NCBI RefSeq assembly: GCF_005876985.1
Contig: NZ_VAHD01000001.1
Span: forward strand, 868,001-932,000
DNA: 64,000 bases
Direction of reading: 5' to 3'
Source of the DNA: Rhodoferax bucti
Lineage (GTDB): Bacteria > Pseudomonadota > Gammaproteobacteria > Burkholderiales > Burkholderiaceae_C
The notes under the pieces are model-generated. The model was not told the origin of the DNA. It was given only the letters and a program-made list of their open reading frames with translations, and did no database searches. Shown here piece after piece: positions 54,353 to 63,731 of the stretch. The position numbers were made by a program, and so were the translations under genes. Position 1 is the stretch's first letter. The number at the start of each line of letters is the position of its first letter.

Positions 54353-54469
54353 GGGATTGCTCTCCAAATTGGCGCGGACTATGTCATAGGTATGCACCGC
54401 ATGCAATACATCGGCGTCAAAGCGTCAAAAACTGCGTTTTTTTGGATTTAAAAATGAGTTAAACGCATG

Positions 54470-54498
54470 CCTGTGTGCAAAACGCTTGCTTGCACAGG
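54470..54498. promoter_or_regulatory. Inverted repeat in the davB-gcdH divergent promoter
   Basis: CCTGTG(T)GCAA and TTGCACAGG form a near-perfect inverted repeat with a ~9-bp spacer. It lies 53-81 bp upstream of gcdH and 118 bp upstream of davB. A LysR-type binding site is plausible; the LysR gene downstream of davA would be the candidate. Confidence 0.5.
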
Positions 54499-54550
54499 CA
54501 CTATGCAGGGGCTACGATCTCTGCATTCCTTTCTTCTGCCGGAGCACTCC

Positions 54551-55747
54551 ATGAGCCAAGCCGCCTTCAATTGGCAAGACCCTTTTTTGCTGGACAGCCA
54601 ACTCTCTGATGACGAGCGCATGGTGCGCGATGCCGCCGCTGCCTACTGCCAGGACAAGCTGCTCCCCCGCGTGACCCAGGCCTTCCGGGACGGCAGCACC
54701 GACCCCGCCATCTTCCGGGAAATGGGGGAGTTGGGTCTCTTGGGCCCCACGATTCCCGAGCAATACGGCGGCCCCGGCCTGAACTACGTGGCCTACGGCC
54801 TGATCGCCCGCGAGGTGGAGCGGGTTGATAGTGGCTACCGCAGCATGATGAGCGTGCAGTCCTCGTTGGTGATGGTGCCTATCTTCGAGTTCGGCACCGA
54901 GGCCCAGCGCCAGAAGTACCTGCCCAAGCTGGCCACCGGCGAATGGATAGGTTGCTTTGGCCTGACCGAGCCCGACCACGGCTCCGACCCCGGCTCCATG
55001 GCCACCCGCGCCCACAAGGTGCCCGGCGGCTACAAGCTCACTGGCTCCAAGATGTGGATCAGCAACAGCCCGATGGCCGATGTGTTTGTGGTGTGGGCGA
55101 AAGAAGTCACCGAGTCAGGTGCAGTCGGCCCCATCCGCGGCTTTGTGCTGGAAAAAGGCATGGCCGGCCTGTCCGCCCCCGCTATCCACGGCAAGGTGGG
55201 CCTGCGCGCCAGCATCACCGGCGAAATCGTCATGGACGGCGTGTTCTGCCCCGAAGAGAATGCCTTCCCCGAGGTGCGCGGCCTCAAAGGCCCCTTCACC
55301 TGCCTCAACAGCGCGCGCTATGGCATTGCCTGGGGTGCACTGGGTGCGGCCGAAGACTGCTGGACGCGCTCCCGCCAATACGTGTTGGACCGCAAACAAT
55401 TCGGCCGCCCTTTGGCCGCCAACCAGCTGATCCAGAAGAAGCTGGCCGATATGCAAACCGAAATCGCTCTCGGCCTGCAGGGCTGCCTGCGCCTGGGCCG
55501 CATGAAGGACGAGGGCACGGCCTCGGTGGAAATCACCTCCATCCTCAAGCGCAACAGCTGTGGCAAGGCCTTGGACATTGCCCGTATGGCGCGCGACATG
55601 ATGGGCGGCAACGGCATTAGCGACGAGTTTGGCGTGGCCCGCCACCTGGTGAACCTGGAGGTGGTCAACACCTACGAGGGCACGCACGACATCCACGCGC
55701 TGATCCTGGGCCGGGCCATCACCGGCATTGCAGCGTTTGCGAACTGA
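54551..55747 (+). CDS. gcdH: Glutaryl-CoA dehydrogenase
   Basis: 398-aa acyl-CoA dehydrogenase that oxidises and decarboxylates glutaryl-CoA to crotonyl-CoA. Features: '[20 protein letters not shown]' (~60-79), '[20 protein letters not shown]', '[18 protein letters not shown]' (~137-154), '[17 protein letters not shown]', and catalytic Glu in '[20 protein letters not shown]' (~370). The [10 protein letters not shown] stretch is GcdH-specific. Start at [12 protein letters not shown] with CGGAG. Divergent from davBA, joining lysine catabolism to the glutarate pathway. Confidence 0.93.
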   Translation: MSQAAFNWQDPFLLDSQLSDDERMVRDAAAAYCQDKLLPRVTQAFRDGSTDPAIFREMGELGLLGPTIPEQYGGPGLNYVAYGLIAREVERVDSGYRSMMSVQSSLVMVPIFEFGTEAQRQKYLPKLATGEWIGCFGLTEPDHGSDPGSMATRAHKVPGGYKLTGSKMWISNSPMADVFVVWAKEVTESGAVGPIRGFVLEKGMAGLSAPAIHGKVGLRASITGEIVMDGVFCPEENAFPEVRGLKGPFTCLNSARYGIAWGALGAAEDCWTRSRQYVLDRKQFGRPLAANQLIQKKLADMQTEIALGLQGCLRLGRMKDEGTASVEITSILKRNSCGKALDIARMARDMMGGNGISDEFGVARHLVNLEVVNTYEGTHDIHALILGRAITGIAAFAN

Positions 55748-55802
55748 ATAGCGCCGGGCATGGCGGGTGCGGCAGGGGAGGCATGGCATACACTCGCCCG
55801 CC

Positions 55803-56837
55803 ATGACCACCACCCTTGACACTTCGCCCTCCGGAACAGAGGCCGTCACCCTGCTGGACGTGGCCCGGGTTGCCGGGGTGTCGCCCAGCACGGTGTCTCG
55901 CATCCTGAACGGCACTGCCCGCGTGGCCCCGGCCAAGCGCGAGGCGGTGGAGGCGGCGATTGCGCAGCTCCAGTTCCGGCCTAACATCTTCGCCCGCAGT
56001 TTGAAGACCGGCATCACCATGACGGTGGGGGTGCTCACCCAGTCGATTGAGAGCCAGTTTTACTCGCGCGCGCTCAAGGGCATTGAGGTGGGGCTGGAGG
56101 CCAGCGGCCATTCGCCCATCATCGTCAGCGGCCACTGGAGCGCAGAAACGGACTTGGCCAGCCTCCAACTGCTGACCTCGCGGCGGGTGGATGGCCTCAT
56201 CATCCTCACCAGCAACATCAGCGATGCCGATGTGCAGCAACTGGCGCGCCAGCAACCGGTGGTGATCACCGAGCGGGCCCTGGAGGGGCCCAAGCTGCGC
56301 TCACTCCATGTGGACCAGAAATTCGGCGGCTACCTGGCCACCCAGCATTTGCTGGCGCTGGGTCACACCCGCATCGCCCATATTGCCGGTGTGGAGAACC
56401 GTGCCGACGCGCAAGACCGCTACCTCGGCTATTTGCAGGCCCATGCCGAAGCCGGCGTGACCCCGGACCCGCGCCTGCTGGTGCGGGGCAATTTCACCGA
56501 CCAAGGCGGTCACCTGGCGGCACTGCGCCTGATCGACAGCGGTGTGCCTTTTAGCGCGGTTTTTTGCGCGAATGACGACACGGCGCAAGGTGCGCGCCTG
56601 GCGTTGTACCAGCGCGGCTTGCGCGTGCCGGACGACGTATCGCTGGTGGGTTTTGACGACATGCCCACTTCCAGCTTCATGACCCCGCCGCTCACCAGCG
56701 TGCGCCAGCCGGTGTACGAGGTCGGCCTGTATGCCGCACGCATGCTGCTCGACATGATGGGCTACCCCGCAGATGCGGTGCAGTTGCCCCCGCTGGAGCT
56801 TATGGTGCGCGAGACCACCCGAAAATGGCAGGCTTGA
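55803..56837 (+). CDS. LacI-family repressor
   Basis: 344-aa LacI/GalR regulator. HTH 'TLLDVARVAGVSPSTVSRIL' (~16-35) and hinge 'NIFARSLKTG' (~59-68), then a periplasmic-binding-protein-like effector domain (~70-335: 'TQSIESQFYSRALKGIEVGL', 'FCANDDTAQGARLALYQRGL', 'VSLVGFDDMPTSSFMTPPLT'). Convergent with the beta-glucosidase gene, whose promoter carries a LacI-type palindrome. Confidence 0.9.
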   Translation: MTTTLDTSPSGTEAVTLLDVARVAGVSPSTVSRILNGTARVAPAKREAVEAAIAQLQFRPNIFARSLKTGITMTVGVLTQSIESQFYSRALKGIEVGLEASGHSPIIVSGHWSAETDLASLQLLTSRRVDGLIILTSNISDADVQQLARQQPVVITERALEGPKLRSLHVDQKFGGYLATQHLLALGHTRIAHIAGVENRADAQDRYLGYLQAHAEAGVTPDPRLLVRGNFTDQGGHLAALRLIDSGVPFSAVFCANDDTAQGARLALYQRGLRVPDDVSLVGFDDMPTSSFMTPPLTSVRQPVYEVGLYAARMLLDMMGYPADAVQLPPLELMVRETTRKWQA

Positions 56838-56874
56838 TGCAGGCCTGAATCAGTAGGTCCCCAACGGCAGACGT

Positions 56875-56898
56875 AAAAAAGGCCCGAGGGCCTTTTTT
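56875..56898. terminator. Bidirectional rho-independent terminator
   Basis: AAAAAAGGCC CGAG GGCCTTTTTT is a symmetric hairpin with A/T runs on both sides, between convergent lacI-type and beta-glucosidase genes. Confidence 0.92.
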
Positions 56899-56900
56899 GT

Positions 56901-58244
56901 TTAACGCTTGCGCTGGCTGGCGATGAACGCCCGGTAGCGCAGGGCACTGTCTTTCAGGGTGCGCGCTTGGGTGGCGTAGTCCACATGCACCAGGCCGAAG
57001 CGTTTGTCGTAGCCGCAGGCCCACTCGAAGTTGTCCATCAGGCTCCAGTAAAAGAAGCCGCGCACATCCACACCCGCCGCCATGGCCTCGTGCAGCGCTT
57101 GCAAGTGGGTCTGCATGTAGGCCTGGCGGCCGGGGTCATTCACACGGCCATCGACCACCTTGTCGGCCTCGGCGTAGCCGTTTTCCGTGATGTAAATGGG
57201 GGGCAGGGTGTAGTCGCGGTGAATGCCTTGCAGCAGGTCTGAGAGGCCTTGCGCGTAGTTTTCCCAGCCCATGTCGGACACGCCGTCCTGGTTGGGCGCG
57301 GGCACCGGTGGTGTGCTGGTGCTGGCCCAGATGCGGGTGTAGTAGTTGATACCCAGAAAGTCCAGGGGCTGGGCAATGATGTCGAAATCTCCGGCCTCGA
57401 TGTTGTCGGGCTGCGCCAGCTCCGGGCCTTGGGGGTAGGCCTTCTTGAAGATCGGGTCCATGTACCAGCGCACAAACCGGTCGTACTCGCGCTGGGCACG
57501 GGCCTGGTCGGCGGGGCTGTCGGTGGCGGCGGTGGTAGGCGACTGGTTGAGCACAATGCCCAGCGGCGCTTTCACGCCGGCCGCGCGCATGGACTGCAGC
57601 GCCAGCCCGTGCGAGAGCAGCAGGTGGTGTGACACGCGCAGCATGGCCGGCACGTCTTTCTTGCCCGGGGCGAACACGCCTAGGTCGTAGCCCAGGGTGG
57701 CGGTGCACCAGGGTTCGTTGTGGGTGGCAATGCTGGCCACGCGGTCGCCCAGCAGGCGGCCCATGCGCTCGGCGTAGTCGGCAAAACGGTAGGCGGTGTC
57801 GCGGGCTTCCCAGCCTTGCTGCAAATCTTGCAGGCCCTGCGGCAGGTCCCAGTGGTAAAGGGTGGCGTAGGGGGCAATGTCGCGCTTCAACAGGCCGTCG
57901 ACCAGGCGTTCGTAAAAATCCAGCCCCTCGGTGTTCCAGGCGCCATAGCCCAGCGGTTGCACGCGGGACCAGGCGATCGAGAAGCGGTAGCTGTCTACGC
58001 CCAGGCTCTGGATCATGTCGAGGTCGGATTCCAGGCGGTTGTAGTGGTCGCAGGCCACATCGCCGGTGTCACCGTTCACCACCTTGCCGGGGGTTTTGGA
58101 GAACGTGTCCCAAATGGACGGACCGCGGCCCCCTTGGGCGGCAGCGCCTTCGATCTGGTACGAGCTGGTGGCCACGCCCCAGCGGAAATCGGCGGGGAAG
58201 CGGAGGGATTCAGGGGCCACGGGGGAAGTCTCGGGAAGGGTCAC
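56901..58244 (-). CDS. Family GH1 beta-glucosidase
   Basis: ~447-aa glycoside hydrolase family 1 enzyme. 'FRWGVATSSYQIEGAAAQGG' near the N-terminus, acid/base Glu in 'ATHNEPWCTA' (~166), nucleophile Glu in 'PIYITENGYAEAD' (~355), and 'GVDVRGFFYWSLMDNFEWAC' near the end. No signal peptide, so cytoplasmic. Start set at GTG 58244, which has AAGGAC at proper spacing; an in-frame ATG at 58268 lacks a Shine-Dalgarno and abuts the operator palindrome. Confidence 0.9.
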   Translation of the reverse strand: MTLPETSPVAPESLRFPADFRWGVATSSYQIEGAAAQGGRGPSIWDTFSKTPGKVVNGDTGDVACDHYNRLESDLDMIQSLGVDSYRFSIAWSRVQPLGYGAWNTEGLDFYERLVDGLLKRDIAPYATLYHWDLPQGLQDLQQGWEARDTAYRFADYAERMGRLLGDRVASIATHNEPWCTATLGYDLGVFAPGKKDVPAMLRVSHHLLLSHGLALQSMRAAGVKAPLGIVLNQSPTTAATDSPADQARAQREYDRFVRWYMDPIFKKAYPQGPELAQPDNIEAGDFDIIAQPLDFLGINYYTRIWASTSTPPVPAPNQDGVSDMGWENYAQGLSDLLQGIHRDYTLPPIYITENGYAEADKVVDGRVNDPGRQAYMQTHLQALHEAMAAGVDVRGFFYWSLMDNFEWACGYDKRFGLVHVDYATQARTLKDSALRYRAFIASQRKR

Positions 58245-58268
58245 GTTGCGTCCTTGCGTTATTCTCAT

Positions 58269-58284
58269 TTGAAATCGTTTTCAA
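58269..58284. promoter_or_regulatory. LacI-type operator upstream of beta-glucosidase
   Basis: TTGAAATCGTTTTCAA is a near-perfect palindrome with the central CG typical of LacI/GalR operators (one mismatched pair). It lies 25 bp upstream of the GTG start, and the LacI-family repressor gene is immediately convergent with this one. Confidence 0.75.
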
Positions 58285-58365
58285 GTGCGAATTTTACGGG
58301 TGAAATCGCCCATGTCAATCCGGCCCTGCGCGCTACCATGGGCCTCCCCCATTCTGGCTGCCGGC

Positions 58366-59655
58366 ATGACCACCTCTTCCACCGCCGCCCCGCAAGGCGC
58401 ACTCTCTCATCTCAAGGTTCTGGACCTTTCCCGCGTGTTGGCCGGGCCCTGGTGCACCCAGATGCTGGCCGACCTCGGGGCCGATGTCATCAAGGTGGAG
58501 CGCCCCCAGGCCGGTGACGACACCCGCCACTGGGGCCCGCCCTTCGTGCCGGATGCCGAGGGGCGGCCCACGTCAGAGGCCACCTACTTCACCGCCTGCA
58601 ATCGCAACAAACGCTCCATCACCATCGACATGGCCCAGCCCGAAGGCCAGGCGCTGATCCGCCAGATGGCCCTGCAGAGCGATGTGCTGGTTGAGAACTT
58701 CAAGGTCGGTGGGCTGGCCCACTACGGGCTGGACTACGCCAGCCTGAAGGCCCTGAACCCGCGCCTGATTTACTGCTCCATCACCGGTTTCGGCCAGACC
58801 GGGCCTTACGCCGAGCGCGCGGGCTACGACCTGATGATCCAGGCCATGAGCGGCATGATGAGCATCACCGGCCGCCCGGACGGCGAGCCCGGTGGCGGCC
58901 CGCAGCGCGCGGGTGTGGCGATTACCGATGTGTTCACCGGCGTGTACGCCACCAGTGCCATCCTCGCGGCGGTGGAAATGCGCCACAGTACCGGCGAGGG
59001 CCAGCATATCGACATGGCCTTGCTGGACGTGGGCATGGCCATTCTTGCCAACCAGGGCGCCGGCTACCTCAACACCGGGGTGGAGCCCGTGCGCACTGGC
59101 AATGCGCACCCCAGCCTAGTGCCGTACCAGGACTTTCCCACGCTGGACGGCGCGATGTTGCTGGCAGTGGGCAACGACGGGCAGTTCGCCCGCTTCTGCC
59201 AGGCGGCGGAGCATCCCGAGTGGGCACAAGACGCCCGCTTTGCCACCAACACGCGGCGGGTCGAAAACCGCGCCGTGCTGGTCCCGCTGATGCAAGCCGT
59301 GACCCGCACCCGCAGCACGGAGGCCTGGATTGCCCTGCTGGAAGACAAAGCCGTGCCCTGCGGCCCCATCAACACGCTGGCGCGGGCCTTTGCCGACCCG
59401 CAGGTGCAGGCCCGGGGTTTGGTGCTCCATCAGCCTCTAGCGCACGTGGAATCTGCGCAAGCAGCTCCTGAAATCATAGCGCATGGCGGGGCGCAGAGCA
59501 TTCGCAGCGTGGCCAGCCCGATGCGCTTGTCAGCTGCGCCCACCCAGTTGCGCTACCCGCCACCGGCCTTGGGCGAGCACACCGGCGACGTCCTGGCGGA
59601 GTTGGGGCTTGATGCACATCAAATACAAGACTTGCAAGCCCGTGGCATTGTGTAG
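58366..59655 (+). CDS. Class III CoA-transferase (CaiB/BaiF), probable glutarate CoA-transferase
   Basis: 429-aa family III CoA-transferase. 'LKVLDLSRVLAGPWCTQMLA' and 'DLGADVIKVERPQAGDDTRH' at the N-terminus, 'YFTACNRNKRSITIDM', catalytic Asp in 'RAGYDLMIQAMSGMMS' (~166), 'VAITDVFTGVYATSAILAAV'. With gcdH and davBA nearby, succinyl-CoA:glutarate CoA-transferase (GcdG-like) is likely. Start at MTTSSTAAPQGALSH. Residues ~355-372 are encoded by an in-frame copy of the dispersed repeat, so this loop differs from family norm. Confidence 0.88.
   Translation: MTTSSTAAPQGALSHLKVLDLSRVLAGPWCTQMLADLGADVIKVERPQAGDDTRHWGPPFVPDAEGRPTSEATYFTACNRNKRSITIDMAQPEGQALIRQMALQSDVLVENFKVGGLAHYGLDYASLKALNPRLIYCSITGFGQTGPYAERAGYDLMIQAMSGMMSITGRPDGEPGGGPQRAGVAITDVFTGVYATSAILAAVEMRHSTGEGQHIDMALLDVGMAILANQGAGYLNTGVEPVRTGNAHPSLVPYQDFPTLDGAMLLAVGNDGQFARFCQAAEHPEWAQDARFATNTRRVENRAVLVPLMQAVTRTRSTEAWIALLEDKAVPCGPINTLARAFADPQVQARGLVLHQPLAHVESAQAAPEIIAHGGAQSIRSVASPMRLSAAPTQLRYPPPALGEHTGDVLAELGLDAHQIQDLQARGIV
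59428..59480 (-). repeat. Dispersed repeat copy 7, inside a coding sequence
   Basis: On the minus strand this reads 'gctatgatttcaggagctg' followed by 'cttgcgcagattccacgtgcgctagaggctgatg', a clear copy of the element seen in intergenic positions elsewhere. Here it is in frame inside the CoA-transferase gene, coding for HQPLAHVESAQAAPEIIA. Confidence 0.8.
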
Positions 59656-59714
59656 ACTGGCCCGGACAGTGCGGCTGCGCTGCCCGCTGAACTACAACTT
59701 GTCGTGGAGACGCT

Positions 59715-60572
59715 ATGAACTACCGTCGTGGGGTACTGACCCAATCGTTGCTGGCCTTGGCGGGCCTGATGTCCTGGGGGGCTGTCCAGGCCCAGGAGGG
59801 GCCGGTGTACCGCTTCTCCCCGGTCAACCAGTATGGGCTGGAGCTCACCGCCAAGTACTGGAACCCCATCATTGAATACATCACCGCCAAAAGCGGGGTG
59901 AAGCTGCAGCTCAAAATCGGGCGCACCTCGGCTGACACCACGGCGTTTGTGCTGGCCAACGAGGTGGAGTTTGTGTTTTCCAACCACCTGTTCAGCCCCG
60001 ACCGCGATCAGCTCGGCTGGAAGGTGTTTGGCCGCCGCGAGACGCCGCCCATCCACAGCCAAATCGTGGTGCTGGCCGATTCGCCCTACCAAAAGCTGGA
60101 GCAACTGGCCAACCAGCCGGTGGCCTTTCCCGGCCCCGAGGCGCTGGTGGCCTACAAGTTCAGCTATGCGCAGTTGATCAACCGCAACGTGCCGGTGGAG
60201 GTGGTGTTCGGCGGCAATATGGACGGCGCTTTTGCCCAGCTCGCCAGTGGCAAGGCCAAGGCGGTGGGGGCCAACTCCCAGCTCACCGAAGGCTGGGCCA
60301 AGCGCGAGGGCAAAAAGCTGCGGGTGCTGTGGCAGTCCGAGCCGCTGTATGACCTGGCGCTGATGGCCTCGCGCAACGTGCCGGAAAAAGATCTCAGGGC
60401 CGTGAGCAAGGCGTTTGCCGACATGGGCAAAGACGTGCAAGGGGTGAAGATCCTGGCCGCCTCCGGCAACCTGGTAGGCCTGTTGCCCACGGCCCGCTTT
60501 GTGCCGTCTAATGGCAGCGAATACAGCAGTTACCGCAACTTTTACAAGACGGCTCCTCCCAACCTGCGCTAA
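59715..60572 (+). CDS. PhnD-like periplasmic binding protein, paired with hybrid kinase
   Basis: 285-aa binding protein of the phosphate/phosphite/phosphonate (PhnD) type. Signal peptide MNYRRGVLTQSLLALAGLMS cleaved near 'VQAQ'. 'YWNPIIEYITAKSGVKLQLK', 'EFVFSNHLFSPD', 'FPGPEALVAYKFSYAQLIN' and 'GNMDGAFAQLASGKAKAVGA' fit the fold. No permease or ATPase follows; the next gene, 38 bp downstream, is a hybrid kinase, so a sensing role is likely. ATG preceded by GTGGAGACG. Confidence 0.85.
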   Translation: MNYRRGVLTQSLLALAGLMSWGAVQAQEGPVYRFSPVNQYGLELTAKYWNPIIEYITAKSGVKLQLKIGRTSADTTAFVLANEVEFVFSNHLFSPDRDQLGWKVFGRRETPPIHSQIVVLADSPYQKLEQLANQPVAFPGPEALVAYKFSYAQLINRNVPVEVVFGGNMDGAFAQLASGKAKAVGANSQLTEGWAKREGKKLRVLWQSEPLYDLALMASRNVPEKDLRAVSKAFADMGKDVQGVKILAASGNLVGLLPTARFVPSNGSEYSSYRNFYKTAPPNLR

Positions 60573-60610
60573 GGGCCTTCCACCTGCCCACGGACACCTG
60601 CCACGCCACC

Positions 60611-62956
60611 ATGCCTGCACGCTTTCTGGACCGCCTCATCCCGGCGACGCTGACGAACCGCATTTTTGCGATCTACTCCGCGACGCTGCTCACCTTTGTG
60701 GCGGCAGGGCTGACAGCCTTTATCAGCTACGAGTTCCGCAAGCAGATCGAGGAGACCCAGTCTTCCTCGGTGATGTTGATGGAGGTGGTCGCCCAGTCGG
60801 TGCAGGACAGCGTGGTGATCGGCGACTACGACACCGTCAAGCGCATCCTCGAAAAAGGCGTGCAGGGCTCGGTGTTCTCTACCGCCATGTTCAAAGACAC
60901 CAGCGGCGCCAGCGTGGTGGCCAAAAGCCAGGGGGCGGCAGATCACACCACGCCCGCCTTCATCACCACCTGGGTGGAACAGCGCCTGGACGATGTGAAC
61001 CGCCCGGTGTCGGTGGGGGGCAAAGACTATGGCTTGCTGCGCCTGCAGTACGACGCGGGCGAGGTCGCTGCCGATTTGTGGTCCATCACCGTGCTGGTGT
61101 CCGGCGTGGGCTTGGCCAGCCTCATCCTGGGCCTGCTGCTGATCCGCTGGGCGCTCAACCACTGGCTGGGCGGTCTGGAGCGCCTGCGCGAGGTGGTGCA
61201 GACCCTGGGCGCCGGCAACGGCCAGACAGAGACGCTGGTGATTGACGGCGCGCCGGCCGAAATCCAGAGCCTGGTCACCATGTTCAACCAGACCGCTGTG
61301 CTGGTGCACGAGCGCGAAAGCGGCCGTGCAGCGCTGGAGCAGGCCAAGCTCGCCGCCGACAAGGCCCGCGTGACCGCTGAACAGGCCAGCCTGGCCAAGA
61401 GCCAGTTTCTGGCCAACATGAGCCACGAGCTGCGCACCCCCATGAATGCGATTCTGGGCATGCTGCAGTTGCTGGATGGCACCGAACTCAACGACAAGCA
61501 GCGCGGCTACACCCACAACACGGCCAGCGCGGCCCGCTCGCTCCTGAGCCTGCTCAACGACATTCTGGATTTCTCCAAGGTCGAAGCCGGCAAGATGACG
61601 CTGGACCCCCGCCCCTTCCGCACCGACCAGCTGCTGCGCGACCTGTCCGTCATCCTCTCGGCCAACGTGGGCAGCAAAACCATCGAGGTGCTGTTTGATG
61701 TGGACCCTGCCGTGCCCCACGCAGTGGTGGGCGACGACATGCGCCTGCAGCAGGTGCTGATCAACCTGGGCGGCAACGCCGTCAAGTTCACCGAGAAAGG
61801 CGAGGTGGTGATCCGGCTGCGCCTGAAAGCGACCAACGGTGACCGCGCATTTGTGGAGTTTGCGGTGTCGGATACCGGCATCGGCATTGCGCCCGAAAAC
61901 CAGGCGCACATCTTCAGCGGCTTTTCGCAGGCGGAGGCTTCCACCACCCGGCGCTTTGGTGGCACCGGGCTGGGGCTGGCGATTTGCCAGCGCCTGGTCG
62001 GGCTGATGGGCGGCACCCTGCAGCTGCACAGCACCCCCGGCGAAGGCAGCAACTTTTTCTTCACCATTCCGCTGCAGCTGGCGCCGCCGGTTGAACTGGT
62101 CAGCCCCCGCCACCCCTTGCTGGCGCAGCGTGCGCTGGTGGTGGACGACAACCTCGTTGCCCGCACCCTGTTGGCGACCATGGCCCGCTCCCTGGGCTGG
62201 GAGGTGGATGTGGCCGACAGCGGCCCCGAGGCCCTGCGCCAGGTGCAGGCCCGGCGCGAGGCCGGAGCGCCGTACCAGGTGATCTTCATGGACTGGCGCA
62301 TGCCCGAGTGGGACGGCTGGGAAACCACCCGCCGCATCCGGGAAGCCACGCAAGTCAATGGCCCGCTCATCCTGATGGTGAGTGCCAATGGCCGCGCCAT
62401 GATGGCCGAGCGCACCGCCGATGAGCAGGCGCTGCTCAATGGCTTTCTCGTCAAGCCCGTCACGGCGTCCATGTTGCTGGACGCGGTGATGGATGCCCAG
62501 GCCGCCAGCGCCACGGCCGCCACAGGCGCCAACCCGGCGGCCCCGCAAACCCTGGCCAAGCCGCAGCGCCTGCAAGGCATGAAGCTGCTGGTGGTGGAGG
62601 ACAACAAAATCAACCAGCTGGTGGCCAAAGGCCTGCTTAAACAAGAGGGTGCCGACATCACCCTGGCAGACAACGGCCGCATCGCCGTGGACTTGCTCAC
62701 CGCCCAGCCGGAAGCCTTTGATGCGGTGCTGATGGATGTGCAAATGCCGGTGATGGATGGTTATGAGGCCACCCGCACTCTGCGCGCTTTGCCCGGCTTT
62801 GCTGAGCTGCCGGTGATCGCCATGACGGCGAACGCCATGGCCTCAGACCGCGAAGCCTGTTTGGCCGCCGGCATGAACGACCACGTGGGCAAGCCCTTTG
62901 AGATCGACCATTTGGTGGCCACCCTGCGGCATTTCACAGGGCGGCCGGCGCTTTAA
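60611..62956 (+). CDS. Hybrid sensor histidine kinase (HisKA-HATPase-REC-REC)
   Basis: 781-aa membrane kinase. TM (~17-38), short periplasmic domain (~39-155, '[20 protein letters not shown]'), TM (~158-180), HAMP (~181-235), HisKA with H272 in '[11 protein letters not shown]', HATPase ('[13 protein letters not shown]', '[11 protein letters not shown]'), REC1 (D561 in '[12 protein letters not shown]') and REC2 (D709 in '[11 protein letters not shown]', switch Thr present in 'AMTANAM'). No PAS or HPt domain, unlike the kinase at 34849. No response regulator gene is adjacent, so an external HPt/regulator is needed. Confidence 0.92.
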   Translation: MPARFLDRLIPATLTNRIFAIYSATLLTFVAAGLTAFISYEFRKQIEETQSSSVMLMEVVAQSVQDSVVIGDYDTVKRILEKGVQGSVFSTAMFKDTSGASVVAKSQGAADHTTPAFITTWVEQRLDDVNRPVSVGGKDYGLLRLQYDAGEVAADLWSITVLVSGVGLASLILGLLLIRWALNHWLGGLERLREVVQTLGAGNGQTETLVIDGAPAEIQSLVTMFNQTAVLVHERESGRAALEQAKLAADKARVTAEQASLAKSQFLANMSHELRTPMNAILGMLQLLDGTELNDKQRGYTHNTASAARSLLSLLNDILDFSKVEAGKMTLDPRPFRTDQLLRDLSVILSANVGSKTIEVLFDVDPAVPHAVVGDDMRLQQVLINLGGNAVKFTEKGEVVIRLRLKATNGDRAFVEFAVSDTGIGIAPENQAHIFSGFSQAEASTTRRFGGTGLGLAICQRLVGLMGGTLQLHSTPGEGSNFFFTIPLQLAPPVELVSPRHPLLAQRALVVDDNLVARTLLATMARSLGWEVDVADSGPEALRQVQARREAGAPYQVIFMDWRMPEWDGWETTRRIREATQVNGPLILMVSANGRAMMAERTADEQALLNGFLVKPVTASMLLDAVMDAQAASATAATGANPAAPQTLAKPQRLQGMKLLVVEDNKINQLVAKGLLKQEGADITLADNGRIAVDLLTAQPEAFDAVLMDVQMPVMDGYEATRTLRALPGFAELPVIAMTANAMASDREACLAAGMNDHVGKPFEIDHLVATLRHFTGRPAL

Positions 62957-63030
62957 GCGGGTTTGCCGAGTTCTTCCCAGCGCTCCAGCTCGGCCATCAA
63001 CGCTTCGTCGGTCTCGGCGTTGTAAACATA
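62953..63030 (-). pseudogene. Possible 3' remnant of a gene (ABC-F/Uup-like C-terminus)
   Basis: The minus frame ends '[20 protein letters not shown]' then stop, overlapping the kinase stop by 4 bp. It looks like a real protein C-terminus (similar in style to the Uup/ABC-F coiled-coil end), but upstream of ~63030 the frame runs into the promoter of the PEP-CTERM gene and loses coding character. It may be the tail of a gene broken by insertion or deletion. Low certainty. Confidence 0.3.
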
Positions 63031-63115
63031 GGGTATGTGGGCTAAACGGACTATTGTTGCCGTCGGTCGCAAGCAAGAAAATTGCGCTATCCGAAATTTT
63101 CCGATAGGGATGAAG

Positions 63116-63706
63116 ATGAAAAAATTGATGGCTACTTTGGCGTTATCTAGCTTGACTTCAATTGCTAGTGCCGCTCCGGTAACGTTTGAAAGCGGGCTAG
63201 TCAGCGGACAAGTGTTCACTGCCTTTGGTGGTTTGAATTGGAGCGGCTTTGCTGCGCTGAACACAGCAAGCTTGCCATCTTCCGGCTTGAAGTTGGCGGC
63301 AACTTCCGGTAGCTTTGTTGCCTTTAACAAAGGCGCTGGTGTGGCCACCATTTCGAGCGCAACTCCTTTTTCATTGGTTGGGGCAGATCTCACCGCAGGA
63401 TGGCGTGATGGCCTGTCTGTCACCGTAGTTGGCAAGCTGGGCGGGAGCACCGTCAGCTCGACGACTTACACCTTGAGTGCAACATCCCCGACCCACATCG
63501 CTTTCGGATTGGGCAATGTGGACTCGGTGAGCTTCACTTCTTTCGGTGGAACACCTCACCTGGGTTACAACGGAACTCAAGCCACTTTCGCTTTGGACAC
63601 ACTCACAATTGCCGCTGCAGTTCCTGAGCCGGAAACTTACGCCATGCTGTTGGCGGGGCTAGGGCTGATGGGAGCTGTTGCCCGTCGTCGCAACAAGCGC
63701 GCTTGA
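63116..63706 (+). CDS. PEP-CTERM sorting-domain secreted protein
   Basis: 196-aa exported protein. Signal peptide MKKLMATLALSSLTSIASAA, a Ser/Thr/Gly-rich beta-type body, and a C-terminal PEP-CTERM signal: 'VPEPETYAMLLAGLGLMGAV' then 'ARRRNKRA'. Such proteins are processed by exosortase EpsH/XrtA and tied to exopolysaccharide/floc formation. Start at ATG 63116 (AGGGA upstream); ATG 63110 is an alternative. G+C visibly lower than upstream genes. Exosortase not in window. Confidence 0.9.
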   Translation: MKKLMATLALSSLTSIASAAPVTFESGLVSGQVFTAFGGLNWSGFAALNTASLPSSGLKLAATSGSFVAFNKGAGVATISSATPFSLVGADLTAGWRDGLSVTVVGKLGGSTVSSTTYTLSATSPTHIAFGLGNVDSVSFTSFGGTPHLGYNGTQATFALDTLTIAAAVPEPETYAMLLAGLGLMGAVARRRNKRA

Positions 63707-63731
63707 GTTTCAAAGAATCCGGAGAAATCAC

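Noticed and set aside
60569..62743. 724-codon open frame on the minus strand
   Set aside because: Antisense of the second hybrid kinase; artefact of codon bias.
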